Shown here in pieces: positions 34,162 to 42,675 of a stretch of DNA of 64,000 bases. The notes beneath the pieces are model-generated. The model saw nothing but the letters and a program-made list of their open reading frames with translations, made no database searches and had not been told where the DNA came from. The position numbers were made by a program, and so were the translations under genes. Origin of the DNA: Gordonia malaquae NBRC 108250 (GTDB lineage Bacteria; Actinomycetota; Actinomycetes; Mycobacteriales; Mycobacteriaceae); the NCBI RefSeq assembly GCF_000344135.1, contig NZ_BAOP01000005.1:1-64000 (forward strand), read 5' to 3'. How positions within the stretch are numbered: position 1 is the first letter of the stretch; the number at the start of each line of letters is the position of its first letter.

Positions 34162-34263
34162 CCGGGGGAAGGGGACGCCTTTCGACTCGCTTCGCTCGCT
34201 CAAGGAGCAGTTGGGCGAGCCCGCGAGGACTGCCGAGGCGGACGTCTCCGCCCGCTGACCGGG
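34066..34263. repeat. Inverted and direct repeat cluster at the EamA 3' end
   Basis: A 23-base sequence at 34066-34088 (GGTCAGCGGGCGGAGACG...) reappears as a perfect reverse complement at 34141-34163 and again at 34238-34260. In addition, a 50-base block at 34117-34166 (GGCGAGCCCGCGAGGACTGC...) is repeated directly and exactly at 34214-34263, 97 bases further on. The first part lies inside the EamA coding frame, which stops at 34161. Between the direct copies lies the dispersed repeat copy B. Confidence 0.85.
34181..34210. repeat. Intergenic repeat, copy B (TTCGACTCGCTTCGC family)
   Basis: TTCGACTCGCTTCGC at 34181-34195 is identical to copy A at 7601-7615, and CGCTCAAGGAGCAG follows as in copy A with one change, but the middle part is missing. 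It sits between the two 50-base direct repeats. Confidence 0.6.
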
Positions 34264-34272
34264 TGGGACGGG

Positions 34273-36192
34273 TCAGGTGACGGCGGCGGAGAACTGGGCG
34301 GAGTAGAGGCGGAAGTAGGCGCCTTCGGCTTCGAGGAGCGACTCGTGTGAGCCCTGCTCCACGATGTGTCCGTCCTCCATGACCACGATGACGTCGGCGT
34401 CGCGGATCGTGGAGAGGCGGTGCGCGATGACGAAACTGGTGCGGTCGGCACGCAGGTTGGCCATCGCCTTGCCGATCAGGAGTTCCGTGCGGGTGTCGAC
34501 GGAGCTCGTCGCCTCATCGAGGATCAGCACCGTCGGCTTGGCGAGGAAGGCGCGTGCGATCGTGATGAGCTGCCGTTCACCCGCGGAGACGCCGCCGCCC
34601 TCGTCGTCGAGCACGGTGTCGTACCCGTCGGGCAGCGTTTTCACGAAGTGGTCGACGTGACTGATCCTGGCCGCCTCGAGGACCTCCTCGCGGCTGGCGG
34701 TCGGGTCGCCGTAGGCGATGTTGTCGTAGATGGTCCCGCCGAACAGCCACGAGTCCTGCAGCACCATTCCGGTGCGTTCGCGGAGGTCGTCGCGCGACAT
34801 GTGCGAGGCGTCGACGCCGTCGATCCAGATGGTCCCCTCATCCACCTCGTAGAAGCGCATGATCAGGTTCACGAGAGTGGTTTTGCCCGCGCCGGTCGGG
34901 CCGACGATGGCGACGGTGTCGCCCGCTTCGGCGGTCAGGGACAGGTTCTCGATCAGCGGGCGGTCGTCGACGTACCGGAACGAGACGTCGTCGAACACGA
35001 TGCGGCCTCGGCTGGCCTCCGGCGACTCCGGCTTCTCGGGATCCGGGGCCTCTTCGGGCTCGTCGAGGACGGAGAAGATGCGTTCGGCCGACGCGACACC
35101 GGACTGCATCAGGTTGAACATCGACCCGATCTGGGTGAGCGGCTGCGTGAACTGCCGTGAGTACTGGATGAACGCCTGCACTTCGCCGAGGCTGAGTTGG
35201 CCGGACGCCACGCGCAGGCCGCCGACGACGGCGACGGCGACGTAGTTCAGGTTCCCCAGGAACATGATCGTCGGCATGATGATGCCGGAGATGAACTGGG
35301 CACGCCACGACGATTCGTAGAGCGCGGTGTTGCGTTCGTCGAAGTCGGCTTCGACGGCTTCCCGACGACCGAACGCCTTGACGAGCTCGTGGCCGGTGAA
35401 TGCCTCTTCGATCTGTGCGTTGAGCGCGCCGGTGGACGACCACTGGCCGATGAAGTGCGGTTTGGAGCGCTTTGCGATCATGCCGGTCGCGATAGCCGCG
35501 ATCGGGACGGTGGCGAGGGCGATCAGCGACAGCAGCGGGGAGATGCTCAGCATCATCGCGAGGATCGCGATCACCATGAGCACAGAGTTGAGCAACTGGC
35601 TGATCGTCTGCTGCAGCGACTGCGAGAGGTTGTCGAGATCGTTCGTCACGCGGCTGAGGAGGTCGCCGCGCTTGGACTCGTCGTAGAACGACAACGGCAG
35701 GCGATGGATCTTGGCCTCGATGCGGCCGCGCAGGTCGGTGATCGTGGAGACGACGACCTTGTTCAGCAGGTACGCGCCGAGCCAACCGAACAGCGCCGAC
35801 GCCACGTACAGCGCGAGAACGATCGCGAGGATCCGTCCGACGGCACTGAAGTCGACTCCGTGTCCCGGCACGACGTCCATCGCGGAGACCATGTCGGCGA
35901 ACGTGTCGTGGCCCGACTGGCGGAGCCCGTCGACGGCCTCGTCCTTGGTGAGTCCGGCAGGCAACTGCGATCCGATGACACCCGAGAACAGTTCGTCGGT
36001 GGCGTCGCCGAGGACCCTCGGCGAGTAGGCGTTGAGTGCGACGGAACCGATGATCGACACGACGATCACGGTCATCATCGTCCGGTACGCGCCGAGGTGG
36101 CGCACGAGCCGCTTCAGCGATGGTCCGAACGAGTCGGCCTTCTCCATCGACGGCGTCATTCCGGGCGGGCCGGCTGCTCCGGGGCGAGTCAC
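34273..36192 (-). CDS. ABC exporter half-transporter, catalytically complete subunit
   Basis: 639 residues from GTG at 36192, overlapping the previous stop by 4 bases. The six-helix membrane domain (about 30-330) is followed by the nucleotide-binding domain with Walker A GPTGAGKTT, signature VSAGERQLITIARA, Walker B VLILDEATSSVD and the switch AHRLSTI. With the gene before it this makes a heterodimeric exporter of the BmrCD/TM287-288 type, for drugs, lipids or peptides. An extra 50-residue loop near the N-terminus (VIGSQLPAGLTKDEAVDGLRQ) sits outside the membrane. Confidence 0.88.
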   Translation of the reverse strand: MTRPGAAGPPGMTPSMEKADSFGPSLKRLVRHLGAYRTMMTVIVVSIIGSVALNAYSPRVLGDATDELFSGVIGSQLPAGLTKDEAVDGLRQSGHDTFADMVSAMDVVPGHGVDFSAVGRILAIVLALYVASALFGWLGAYLLNKVVVSTITDLRGRIEAKIHRLPLSFYDESKRGDLLSRVTNDLDNLSQSLQQTISQLLNSVLMVIAILAMMLSISPLLSLIALATVPIAAIATGMIAKRSKPHFIGQWSSTGALNAQIEEAFTGHELVKAFGRREAVEADFDERNTALYESSWRAQFISGIIMPTIMFLGNLNYVAVAVVGGLRVASGQLSLGEVQAFIQYSRQFTQPLTQIGSMFNLMQSGVASAERIFSVLDEPEEAPDPEKPESPEASRGRIVFDDVSFRYVDDRPLIENLSLTAEAGDTVAIVGPTGAGKTTLVNLIMRFYEVDEGTIWIDGVDASHMSRDDLRERTGMVLQDSWLFGGTIYDNIAYGDPTASREEVLEAARISHVDHFVKTLPDGYDTVLDDEGGGVSAGERQLITIARAFLAKPTVLILDEATSSVDTRTELLIGKAMANLRADRTSFVIAHRLSTIRDADVIVVMEDGHIVEQGSHESLLEAEGAYFRLYSAQFSAAVT

Positions 36193-37940
36193 TGTGCGGC
36201 TCCGATCGACAGCTGAGATTCGGCTATCTCAGCGTAGGTGGGACACGATTCGAGCAGTTCGTCGTGCGTTCCGATGCCGACGACGGTGCCTGCGTCGAGG
36301 ACGACGATCTGGTCGGCTCCGGTGATGGTCGAGATGCGCTGCGCGACGACGATCATCGCGGAGTCGCGAGTGGCGGGCGCCAGGGCGGCGCGCAGTCGGG
36401 CGTCGGTCGTCAGGTCGAGGGCCGAGAACGAGTCGTCGAACACGTAGACGGCAGGACGGCGGACGAGGGCGCGTGCGATCGCCAACCGCTGTCGTTGCCC
36501 GCCCGACACGGTGGTGCCGCCTTGCGAGATCGCGGTGTCGAGACCGTCGGGCATCGCCCTGACGAAGTCTGCGGCCTGCGCGACTGTCAGCGCCTCCCAC
36601 AATTCGTCGTCGGTGGCGTCGGGCTTGCCGTGCCGGAGGTTGGTGGCGACTGTCCCGGAGAAGAGATACGGCCGCTGGGGGACGACGCCGATGCCCGACC
36701 GCAGCAGGTCGGGATCCTGATCGCGGACGTCGACGCCGCCGATGCGCAGCACTCCGCCGGTCGTGTCGAGCAGGCGCGGGATCAGGTTCACCAGAGTCGT
36801 CTTGCCTGATCCGGTGGAGCCGACGATCGCCGTCGTGGTGCCCGGCGCGGTCGTGAACGACACCCCGCACAGGACGGGTTCGGCAGCGCCCGGGTACCGG
36901 AACTCGACGTCGTCGAACTCGACGATCGCCGCGTCGGCGGTCTGCTCCTCCCCCACTGCGGGCGAGTGCACCGACGACTCGGTGTCGAGGACCTCGCAGA
37001 TGCGTTCAGCGCACACCCCGGCACGCGGGGCCATCATCGCGAGGAACGACGCCATCATCACCGACATCATGATCTGCATGACGTAGCTGATCATCGCCGT
37101 GAGTGATCCGATCTCGACGGACCCGTCGTCGACGGCGTGTCCACCGAACCAGAGGACGGCGATCAACGTCAGGTTGGTGATCAGCATGACGGCGGGGAAC
37201 ATCAACGCCGTCATCCGCCCGACCTTCAGCGTCGCCTCGGCGAGTTCGTCGTTGGCGACGCCGAACCGCTGGGTCTCGTACCGTTCGCGGACGAACGCCC
37301 GGACCACGCGGATGCCGGTGATCTGTTCGCGCATCACGCGGTTCACGTTGTCGATGCGTTCCTGCATCGAACGGAACGCCGGGATCATCCGGCCGATGAT
37401 CAGACCCATCGTGATGCCGAGGACGGGCACGGCCACGACGAGGACCCACGAGATCGGGAGCGCGACGTGCATGCCCATCGCGATGCCGCCGATGCCCATG
37501 ATCGGCGCGGTCACCAGGATGGAGATCGACATGACGGCGAGAAGCTGCACCTGCTGCACGTCGTTCGTGGTGCGGGTGATCAACGACGGCGCGCCGAACC
37601 GTCCGACCTCGCGTGCGGAGAACTCGTTGACCCGATGCAGGAGGTCGTGGCGCATGTCGCGGCCTGCGCCGAGGGCTGCCTTCGCACCGAAGTACATCGC
37701 GGCCACCGAGCACACGATCTGAACGAGCGACACGAGCAGCATCCACCCGCCGGTCGACAGGATGTAACCGGTGTCGCCTGCCGCGACTCCGCGGTCGATG
37801 ATGTCGGCGTTCAAGGTGGGGAGATAGAGCATCGCCGCGGTCGCCACCAGTTGGAGGGCGATCACGGCGATGATCAGACTGCGGTACTTCGTCAGGTACA
37901 TGCGAAGGAGTCGGATCAGCACCCGATCGACCCTACGCAC
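36189..37940 (-). CDS. ABC exporter half-transporter, degenerate-site subunit
   Basis: 583 residues from GTG at 37940. Membrane domain followed by Walker A GSTGSGKTT, signature VSGGQRQRLAIARA and a Walker B reading VYVFDDSFSALD, where the catalytic Glu is replaced by Asp; the switch is Gln-containing (VVAQRISTI) in place of His. This is the usual picture of the non-canonical half of a heterodimeric exporter, whose partner is the coupled gene downstream with an intact site. Confidence 0.88.
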   Translation of the reverse strand: MRRVDRVLIRLLRMYLTKYRSLIIAVIALQLVATAAMLYLPTLNADIIDRGVAAGDTGYILSTGGWMLLVSLVQIVCSVAAMYFGAKAALGAGRDMRHDLLHRVNEFSAREVGRFGAPSLITRTTNDVQQVQLLAVMSISILVTAPIMGIGGIAMGMHVALPISWVLVVAVPVLGITMGLIIGRMIPAFRSMQERIDNVNRVMREQITGIRVVRAFVRERYETQRFGVANDELAEATLKVGRMTALMFPAVMLITNLTLIAVLWFGGHAVDDGSVEIGSLTAMISYVMQIMMSVMMASFLAMMAPRAGVCAERICEVLDTESSVHSPAVGEEQTADAAIVEFDDVEFRYPGAAEPVLCGVSFTTAPGTTTAIVGSTGSGKTTLVNLIPRLLDTTGGVLRIGGVDVRDQDPDLLRSGIGVVPQRPYLFSGTVATNLRHGKPDATDDELWEALTVAQAADFVRAMPDGLDTAISQGGTTVSGGQRQRLAIARALVRRPAVYVFDDSFSALDLTTDARLRAALAPATRDSAMIVVAQRISTITGADQIVVLDAGTVVGIGTHDELLESCPTYAEIAESQLSIGAAQ

Positions 37941-37974
37941 TCCTCGGCGTCACGGCACCTCGAATACCGCGCCG

Positions 37975-38766
37975 TCAGGTGAGCGCGACGGCCGCCTCAT
38001 CGGTGTAGTTCAAGTAGGTGAACGACTCGGTGAAGTACAGGTTGACCACATCGGCGTCGTGCGAGTCGTAACCGATGGACACGTCCTGGCCGATGGTCAG
38101 CTCAAAATCGCCGCCGCGAGTCGACACCAGGTAGCCGCCGCTGATGGCGGGAGCCCACACGATCTCGCCGTCGACGAGGAGCCGCCGCAGGTGCTCGCGG
38201 ATCGGGTAACCGTGGTTCGACGTCTCGTTGACCAGCGCGAACAGGTCCGCCGACAGGGCGAGAGAGTACGGGCCGTCGACGGATGCGAGACGCAGCGCGT
38301 TGATCGCCTGGCTGAGGGCCTCCGGGTAGTCGCGGACGTCCTCGGGAAGTGCGATCTTGGTGGCGCCTGCGGCCATTCCGGCGATGCTCGCCGCCGAGTA
38401 GCCGGAGAAGATCGCCCGGTCCTCGGCGTGTGCGAGGTCGCGAGCCGCGTTGACCACCGGGTCCCAGTCGGAGTCGGCAGCACCGCGCTCCACGTCGTCG
38501 ATCGCTTCGCGGGTGATGGTGAACGGCACCTTCAGTTCAACGAGCGGCTGCGCGTTGCGCAGGTACGCCTGGATGCCGTCAGCGGGTGCGTCGATCTTGG
38601 TGCGATGGCCGATGGTCACCGAGTCGGTGTCGAGGCCGAGCGGGCCCTTCACATCGACGAGCCGACGTCCGGCCACGTTCCGCTTGAACGAGCGGGTGGC
38701 CTCCTCCTCGATCTCGGCCCAGGCGGCGCTGGAGATCGGCGCGAGCTCGCGGTGCAGATTGGTCAT
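37975..38766 (-). CDS. Encapsulin (family 1) nanocompartment shell protein
   Basis: 263 residues with the HK97-like capsid fold sequence: LHRELAPISSAAWAEIEEEATRSFKRNVAGRRLVDV, IQAYLRNAQPLVELKVPFTITREAIDDVERGAADSDWDPV, and IGYDSHDADVVNLYFTESFTYLN at the end. These self-assemble, usually 60 copies, into a cage that holds cargo carrying a short C-terminal signal. The gene directly upstream in the operon (39 bases away) is a DyP peroxidase with exactly such a signal, so it is the cargo. Confidence 0.95.
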   Translation of the reverse strand: MTNLHRELAPISSAAWAEIEEEATRSFKRNVAGRRLVDVKGPLGLDTDSVTIGHRTKIDAPADGIQAYLRNAQPLVELKVPFTITREAIDDVERGAADSDWDPVVNAARDLAHAEDRAIFSGYSAASIAGMAAGATKIALPEDVRDYPEALSQAINALRLASVDGPYSLALSADLFALVNETSNHGYPIREHLRRLLVDGEIVWAPAISGGYLVSTRGGDFELTIGQDVSIGYDSHDADVVNLYFTESFTYLNYTDEAAVALT

Positions 38767-38805
38767 GGGTGGTGTCCTTTCAATCCGTCGTTCACTTCGG
38801 TGGGG

Positions 38806-39813
38806 TCAGCGGAGCGATCCGATGCCGAGCGATCCGTCGGACGGTCCGACAGTTGTCGGTTGTTCGGCTGGTTCGGTCTCGGGAGCGGGCGGCAGGTCGG
38901 CCAGGAACTCGGCCGTCGGGGCGAAGAACTGGGTTCCGGTGACCGCTGTGGTGAAGTCGAGCAGCCGGTCATGGTTGCCGGGCGGGTCGCCGAGGAACAT
39001 GTGGCGCAGCATCTCCTCCGTGATCGCCGGGGTCTTCGAGTATGCGATGAAGTAGGTGCCCTTCACGCCGTCGCCTGCGATGTCGCCGTACGGCATGTTG
39101 TCGCGGACGATGTCCTGCGGCTTGCCGTCGACGTCGGGGAGGTTCGTCAGTGCAGTGTGAGCGTTCGACGGTTTGGTGTCGTCGTCCATCTCGACGTTCT
39201 CGAGCTTGCTCCGTCCGATCGCGTCCTCCTGATCGGAGGTCGGCAGCGCATTCCATTCCGAGAACTCGGTGACGTACCGCTGCACGGCGACGTAACTGCC
39301 GCCCGCGAAGTCGGGATCCTGATCGGGGTCGACGGTGATCGCGGAGACGGCGTCCGGACCGTTGGGGTTCTCGGTGCCGTCGACGAACCCGATCAGGTCG
39401 CGCATGTCGAAGTACCGGAAGCCGTGAGTCTCGTCGACGGTGGTGACGGCGTCGCCGAGCTGTGTCGTCCAGAGCCGTCCGACCTCGTAGGCGAGGTCGG
39501 CGCGGTCGGACTTGATGTGAAGAAGCAGATCGCCCGGGGTCGCGGGCGCGGTGTGGACCTCGCCCGTCAGTTCCACGAACGGGTGCAGCTCTGCCGGACG
39601 AGGTCCCGAGAAGAGCCGGTCCCACGCATCCGACCCGATCGCGACGACCGCGCACAGTGTGGCGTCCGGAACGCGCGACGACACGGTGGTCACGATGCCG
39701 GCGAGGCCTTCGAGTGCATCACGTGCGGCCTGCTCGCCACCGTCGTCGACGGTCACCACCAGGAACACCGCCGTCGGCGTTTTACTCGTCAGAATGTGCT
39801 GTCCGGTACCCAC
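38806..39813 (-). CDS. Dye-decolorizing (DyP) peroxidase, encapsulin cargo
   Basis: 335 residues from GTG at 39813. FVDGTENP carries the catalytic Asp of the GxxDG motif, and the haem-ligand His and distal Arg regions follow (SYVAVQRYVTEFSEWNAL, MPYGDIAGDGVKGTYFIAYSKTP). The last ten residues, DGSLGIGSLR, form the encapsulin-targeting peptide, joined by a flexible Pro/Glu/Thr linker. It uses peroxide to oxidise dyes, phenols or lignin-like compounds, here inside the nanocompartment made by the downstream gene. Confidence 0.95.
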   Translation of the reverse strand: MGTGQHILTSKTPTAVFLVVTVDDGGEQAARDALEGLAGIVTTVSSRVPDATLCAVVAIGSDAWDRLFSGPRPAELHPFVELTGEVHTAPATPGDLLLHIKSDRADLAYEVGRLWTTQLGDAVTTVDETHGFRYFDMRDLIGFVDGTENPNGPDAVSAITVDPDQDPDFAGGSYVAVQRYVTEFSEWNALPTSDQEDAIGRSKLENVEMDDDTKPSNAHTALTNLPDVDGKPQDIVRDNMPYGDIAGDGVKGTYFIAYSKTPAITEEMLRHMFLGDPPGNHDRLLDFTTAVTGTQFFAPTAEFLADLPPAPETEPAEQPTTVGPSDGSLGIGSLR

Positions 39814-39857
39814 TCGTCCACCCTAGCTCGGCCTGCTGACTCCAGTGCTGACACGCC

Positions 39858-39891
39858 GACGGCCGGCGACCCACGAGGGGTGCCGGCCGTC
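39858..39891 (-). terminator. Stem-loop after the mycolyltransferase gene
   Basis: GACGGCCGGC at 39858-39867 and GCCGGCCGTC at 39882-39891 are perfect 10-base arms with a 14-base loop, placed 27 bases past the mycolyltransferase stop codon and before the DyP gene. No T run follows, as often in this group. Confidence 0.55.
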
Positions 39892-39917
39892 AGGTTCCGC
39901 TCGACGAGCGGAGAGGA

Positions 39918-40880
39918 TCAGAAGAAGGCGGGGCGGAAGGTCGAGGCCCACGACTCCTTGAAGCGTGCCTGCCAGTAGTCCCACCAGTGCGCGCCGTCGG
40001 GCGAGATGTGCGTGGTGAGGCGGACGCCCGGGACCGTCGCGAGACGCGCGATGTACAGCTGCGAGCTGGTCGACGCGGCGACCTCGAGCGGAACCATCTG
40101 AGCGAACTTGGTCGCGTTGAAGTTCGGGCTGCCCGGGGTGAGCGACGAGTCGTACTTGGAGCCGACGCCGGTGCCCGACGACACGTACACGCGGTGGCCT
40201 GCGAGGTTGCCTGCAGTCAGGAACGGGTCGTTGGCGGCCCACTCGCCTGCGGGCCAGACACCCCACATGTTGACCGGGTTGCCGCCCATCTCCATGACGG
40301 AGGCCTGGATGCCCTGGCCGAAGCCGGGCATCGTGACGGTCGGGTAGCCCGAGTACGAGGCGACGGCCTTGTAGAAGTTCGGGTGGCGCGATGCGAGGTT
40401 CAGCGCCGCGGTGCCCGACATCGACAGGCCGGCGACACCGTTGCGGCGGTTGTCACTGCCGTGGTTCTTCTTCATGTACGCCGGGAGCTCCCGGGTGAGG
40501 AAGGTCTCCCACTTGTTGAGGCCGAGCTTCGGGTCGCGACGCTCCCAGTTGGTGTAGAAGCTGCCGCCGCCGCCGAACGGGATCGCGACATTGGTGCCCT
40601 TGCCGACCATGAACTGGTCGACGTTGGTCTCGATGAGCCAGCCGCTGTTGTGCTTGGGGGCGCGCAGGCCGTCCAGCAGGTAGAGGGTCGGCTTCGACTT
40701 GCCTGCGCCGCCGTCGATGATCTTGACGGGGACGCTGCGGTGCATCGCGGCGGACCAGACGTTCTCGACGACGCCCGCGGCCTGAGCCTGCGGTGCGGGG
40801 GTGACGACGACGGCAGCGGTGGCAGCCGTGGCCAGTGCGAGCACACCGGCAGTCAAGCGCTTACGGGCGCTGGAGAGCAT
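39918..40880 (-). CDS. Antigen-85-type mycolyltransferase (secreted esterase)
   Basis: 320 residues from ATG at 40880, with AAAGGAAAA upstream. A signal peptide with the AQA-AG cleavage site near residue 35 is followed by the esterase D/antigen 85 alpha/beta-hydrolase fold. S153 in GLSMSGTAAL is the nucleophile, and H in HISPDGAHWWDYW belongs to the triad. It transfers mycolic acids between trehalose mycolates and the arabinogalactan or trehalose outside the cell. It follows DUF3068 and AarF genes in the same direction, about 190 bases from DUF3068. Confidence 0.9.
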   Translation of the reverse strand: MLSSARKRLTAGVLALATAATAAVVVTPAPQAQAAGVVENVWSAAMHRSVPVKIIDGGAGKSKPTLYLLDGLRAPKHNSGWLIETNVDQFMVGKGTNVAIPFGGGGSFYTNWERRDPKLGLNKWETFLTRELPAYMKKNHGSDNRRNGVAGLSMSGTAALNLASRHPNFYKAVASYSGYPTVTMPGFGQGIQASVMEMGGNPVNMWGVWPAGEWAANDPFLTAGNLAGHRVYVSSGTGVGSKYDSSLTPGSPNFNATKFAQMVPLEVAASTSSQLYIARLATVPGVRLTTHISPDGAHWWDYWQARFKESWASTFRPAFF

Positions 40881-41067
40881 TCGGTTTTCCTTTTCGTCTG
40901 CGACGGCCGAAGCCGCCGGAAGATCGTAATCAAGGGACTGAGACCGGCCCGATCCCCCGTTCGGTCGTTCAGCGTAATCGAATCGTGATGGTGTGTCCAA
41001 AGCAGAGACATGGCTCGCCACCTGCCTTTGTCGGACGTTCCTCCGGTAGTTCACGCTGCTCGCGCCG

Positions 41068-42675
41068 CTACCGATCGCGGTTCTGGTCGGGGTTGGGCAT
41101 CGGTCGGGTGGGGTCGGCGAACGGCGACCGGAACGCTCCGGTGTCCGTGTCGTCGAGGGGGCTCGGCGCCACGTGGCCTGGCGTCTGGGCGTCGGGTGCC
41201 TCGTGGCGAGGTTGCCACTCCGACTCCTGGGGGACGGCGCGCTGCCACTGCGACTGATCCGGGAGCACCGTGGTCTCGGGGGCGTCCGGCTCCACAGAGG
41301 GGATGACCGTCGTGTCCGGCGCAGGCGCGTACGGTGCCGCGAACGTCGGCCGCTGATGGTTCGGATCGCCGAACGACGACGGGTCGTACGTGTACGCGCC
41401 GTCGGTGACCGCGTACGACGTGGTCGGCGTCTCGTCTGCGGGGGCCTTGTCGAGGGCGACGGCGGGCGGAGCGCCGCTTGTCGGCTCGTCGAGGGTCGGC
41501 TGGTCCTGCGGGTCCTGGGGATCGTCGCCTGAGGTGGCGGGCTTCTTGCGACCGCGCCAGACGAGGAACACCCACGCGAGGAGCAGGAGACCGCCGAGGA
41601 CACCCAAGATGATCGGCACGTACGTGCCGCCCCACTTGAGGAGGTTCACGTAGTGCTTCGCGCGGTCGGTCTGCTGCGCGACCGTCTCGTCGGACCACTG
41701 GAACGTCGCCTTCAAGGCGTCCATGCGGAACTCGCGGATGGCGCGAGGGGTCTCCGAGCTGTCGTCGGGCGACTTGAAGTACTGGTGCTGCTCCTCGAAG
41801 CCGGACACGATCGTGCCGGTCACCGGCTCCACGTACACGTGGCGAGTCGCGGCGCCGTAGCGGTGCATCTCGACCATGTCCTTGGCCTTGACGCCCCGGC
41901 CGGTGATGCCCCACCAGCTGGCGGGCATGTTCAGGATCGTGCCGAGCGCGGCGTCGCCCTGCGGGTTCGGCAGGTCGGACAGGTCCTTCTCGGGCACGTC
42001 GGCCTCGAAGTGATAGGTCTTGACGCCGTTGATGACCTTCTCCTCCACGAACTTCGCCGGGGAGTCCTGGCGCGTGTTCGTGTCGAAGTAGTAGTACTCG
42101 CGCTTCTGCACGTTGAAGCCGAATTTGTACTGGAAGCCCTTGCGGTCGTCGAGACGGACCGAGGCGTCTTCGACGTTGCCGCCCTCAGGGACCGACTCGA
42201 GCTGCAGCGAACTGACAACACCGTTCGGGACAGAGGTCTTGCGGTTCACCGACACGCGGTCGACTGTCGCCGTGAGCAACGCGTCGTCGCAGGCTCGCTC
42301 GCCGTCCGTCGACATCGTCAGGTCGCGTTCGGTGCCCGCGGAGTCGCGGACGCGGTCGATGCGCACGGTCTGCGCCGACTGAAGGGTGGCCTGGTCGGCG
42401 TCGGACGGATCGACGATCACCGAACGGCGCTGCTGAGTCAGGTGCGCGTCGAACTGCGCCGCCTTCTTCTTGGTCACCGAACAACGGTCGAAGATGACTG
42501 CCGGGAAGCGGTCGCCGGTCTCGCCCTGGGCCGGGACGGTCGTCGCGACCGACGTGATGTCGAGGTCGAGCGGCACCACCTTCAGCTTCGGCACCAGGTA
42601 GATGGGAATGACGACGGCTGCCGCGATGAACGCGACGCCGAAGAACGCGGTGAAGGCCAGTAGGACGCGCTTCAT
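41068..42675 (-). CDS. DUF3068 (PorA-family) cell-envelope protein
   Basis: 535 residues. N-terminal helix (FFGVAFIAAAVVIPIYLV), a long external beta-rich DUF3068 domain (residues about 30-330, ending NMPASWWGITGRGVKAKDMVEMHRY), a second helix (YVPIILGVLGGLLLLAWVFLV), then a 150-residue Pro/Asp-rich cytoplasmic tail. The family is annotated PorA after a nocardial/corynebacterial channel protein. Its start overlaps the AarF stop by 4 bases, so the two are coupled. Confidence 0.85.
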   Translation of the reverse strand: MKRVLLAFTAFFGVAFIAAAVVIPIYLVPKLKVVPLDLDITSVATTVPAQGETGDRFPAVIFDRCSVTKKKAAQFDAHLTQQRRSVIVDPSDADQATLQSAQTVRIDRVRDSAGTERDLTMSTDGERACDDALLTATVDRVSVNRKTSVPNGVVSSLQLESVPEGGNVEDASVRLDDRKGFQYKFGFNVQKREYYYFDTNTRQDSPAKFVEEKVINGVKTYHFEADVPEKDLSDLPNPQGDAALGTILNMPASWWGITGRGVKAKDMVEMHRYGAATRHVYVEPVTGTIVSGFEEQHQYFKSPDDSSETPRAIREFRMDALKATFQWSDETVAQQTDRAKHYVNLLKWGGTYVPIILGVLGGLLLLAWVFLVWRGRKKPATSGDDPQDPQDQPTLDEPTSGAPPAVALDKAPADETPTTSYAVTDGAYTYDPSSFGDPNHQRPTFAAPYAPAPDTTVIPSVEPDAPETTVLPDQSQWQRAVPQESEWQPRHEAPDAQTPGHVAPSPLDDTDTGAFRSPFADPTRPMPNPDQNRDR

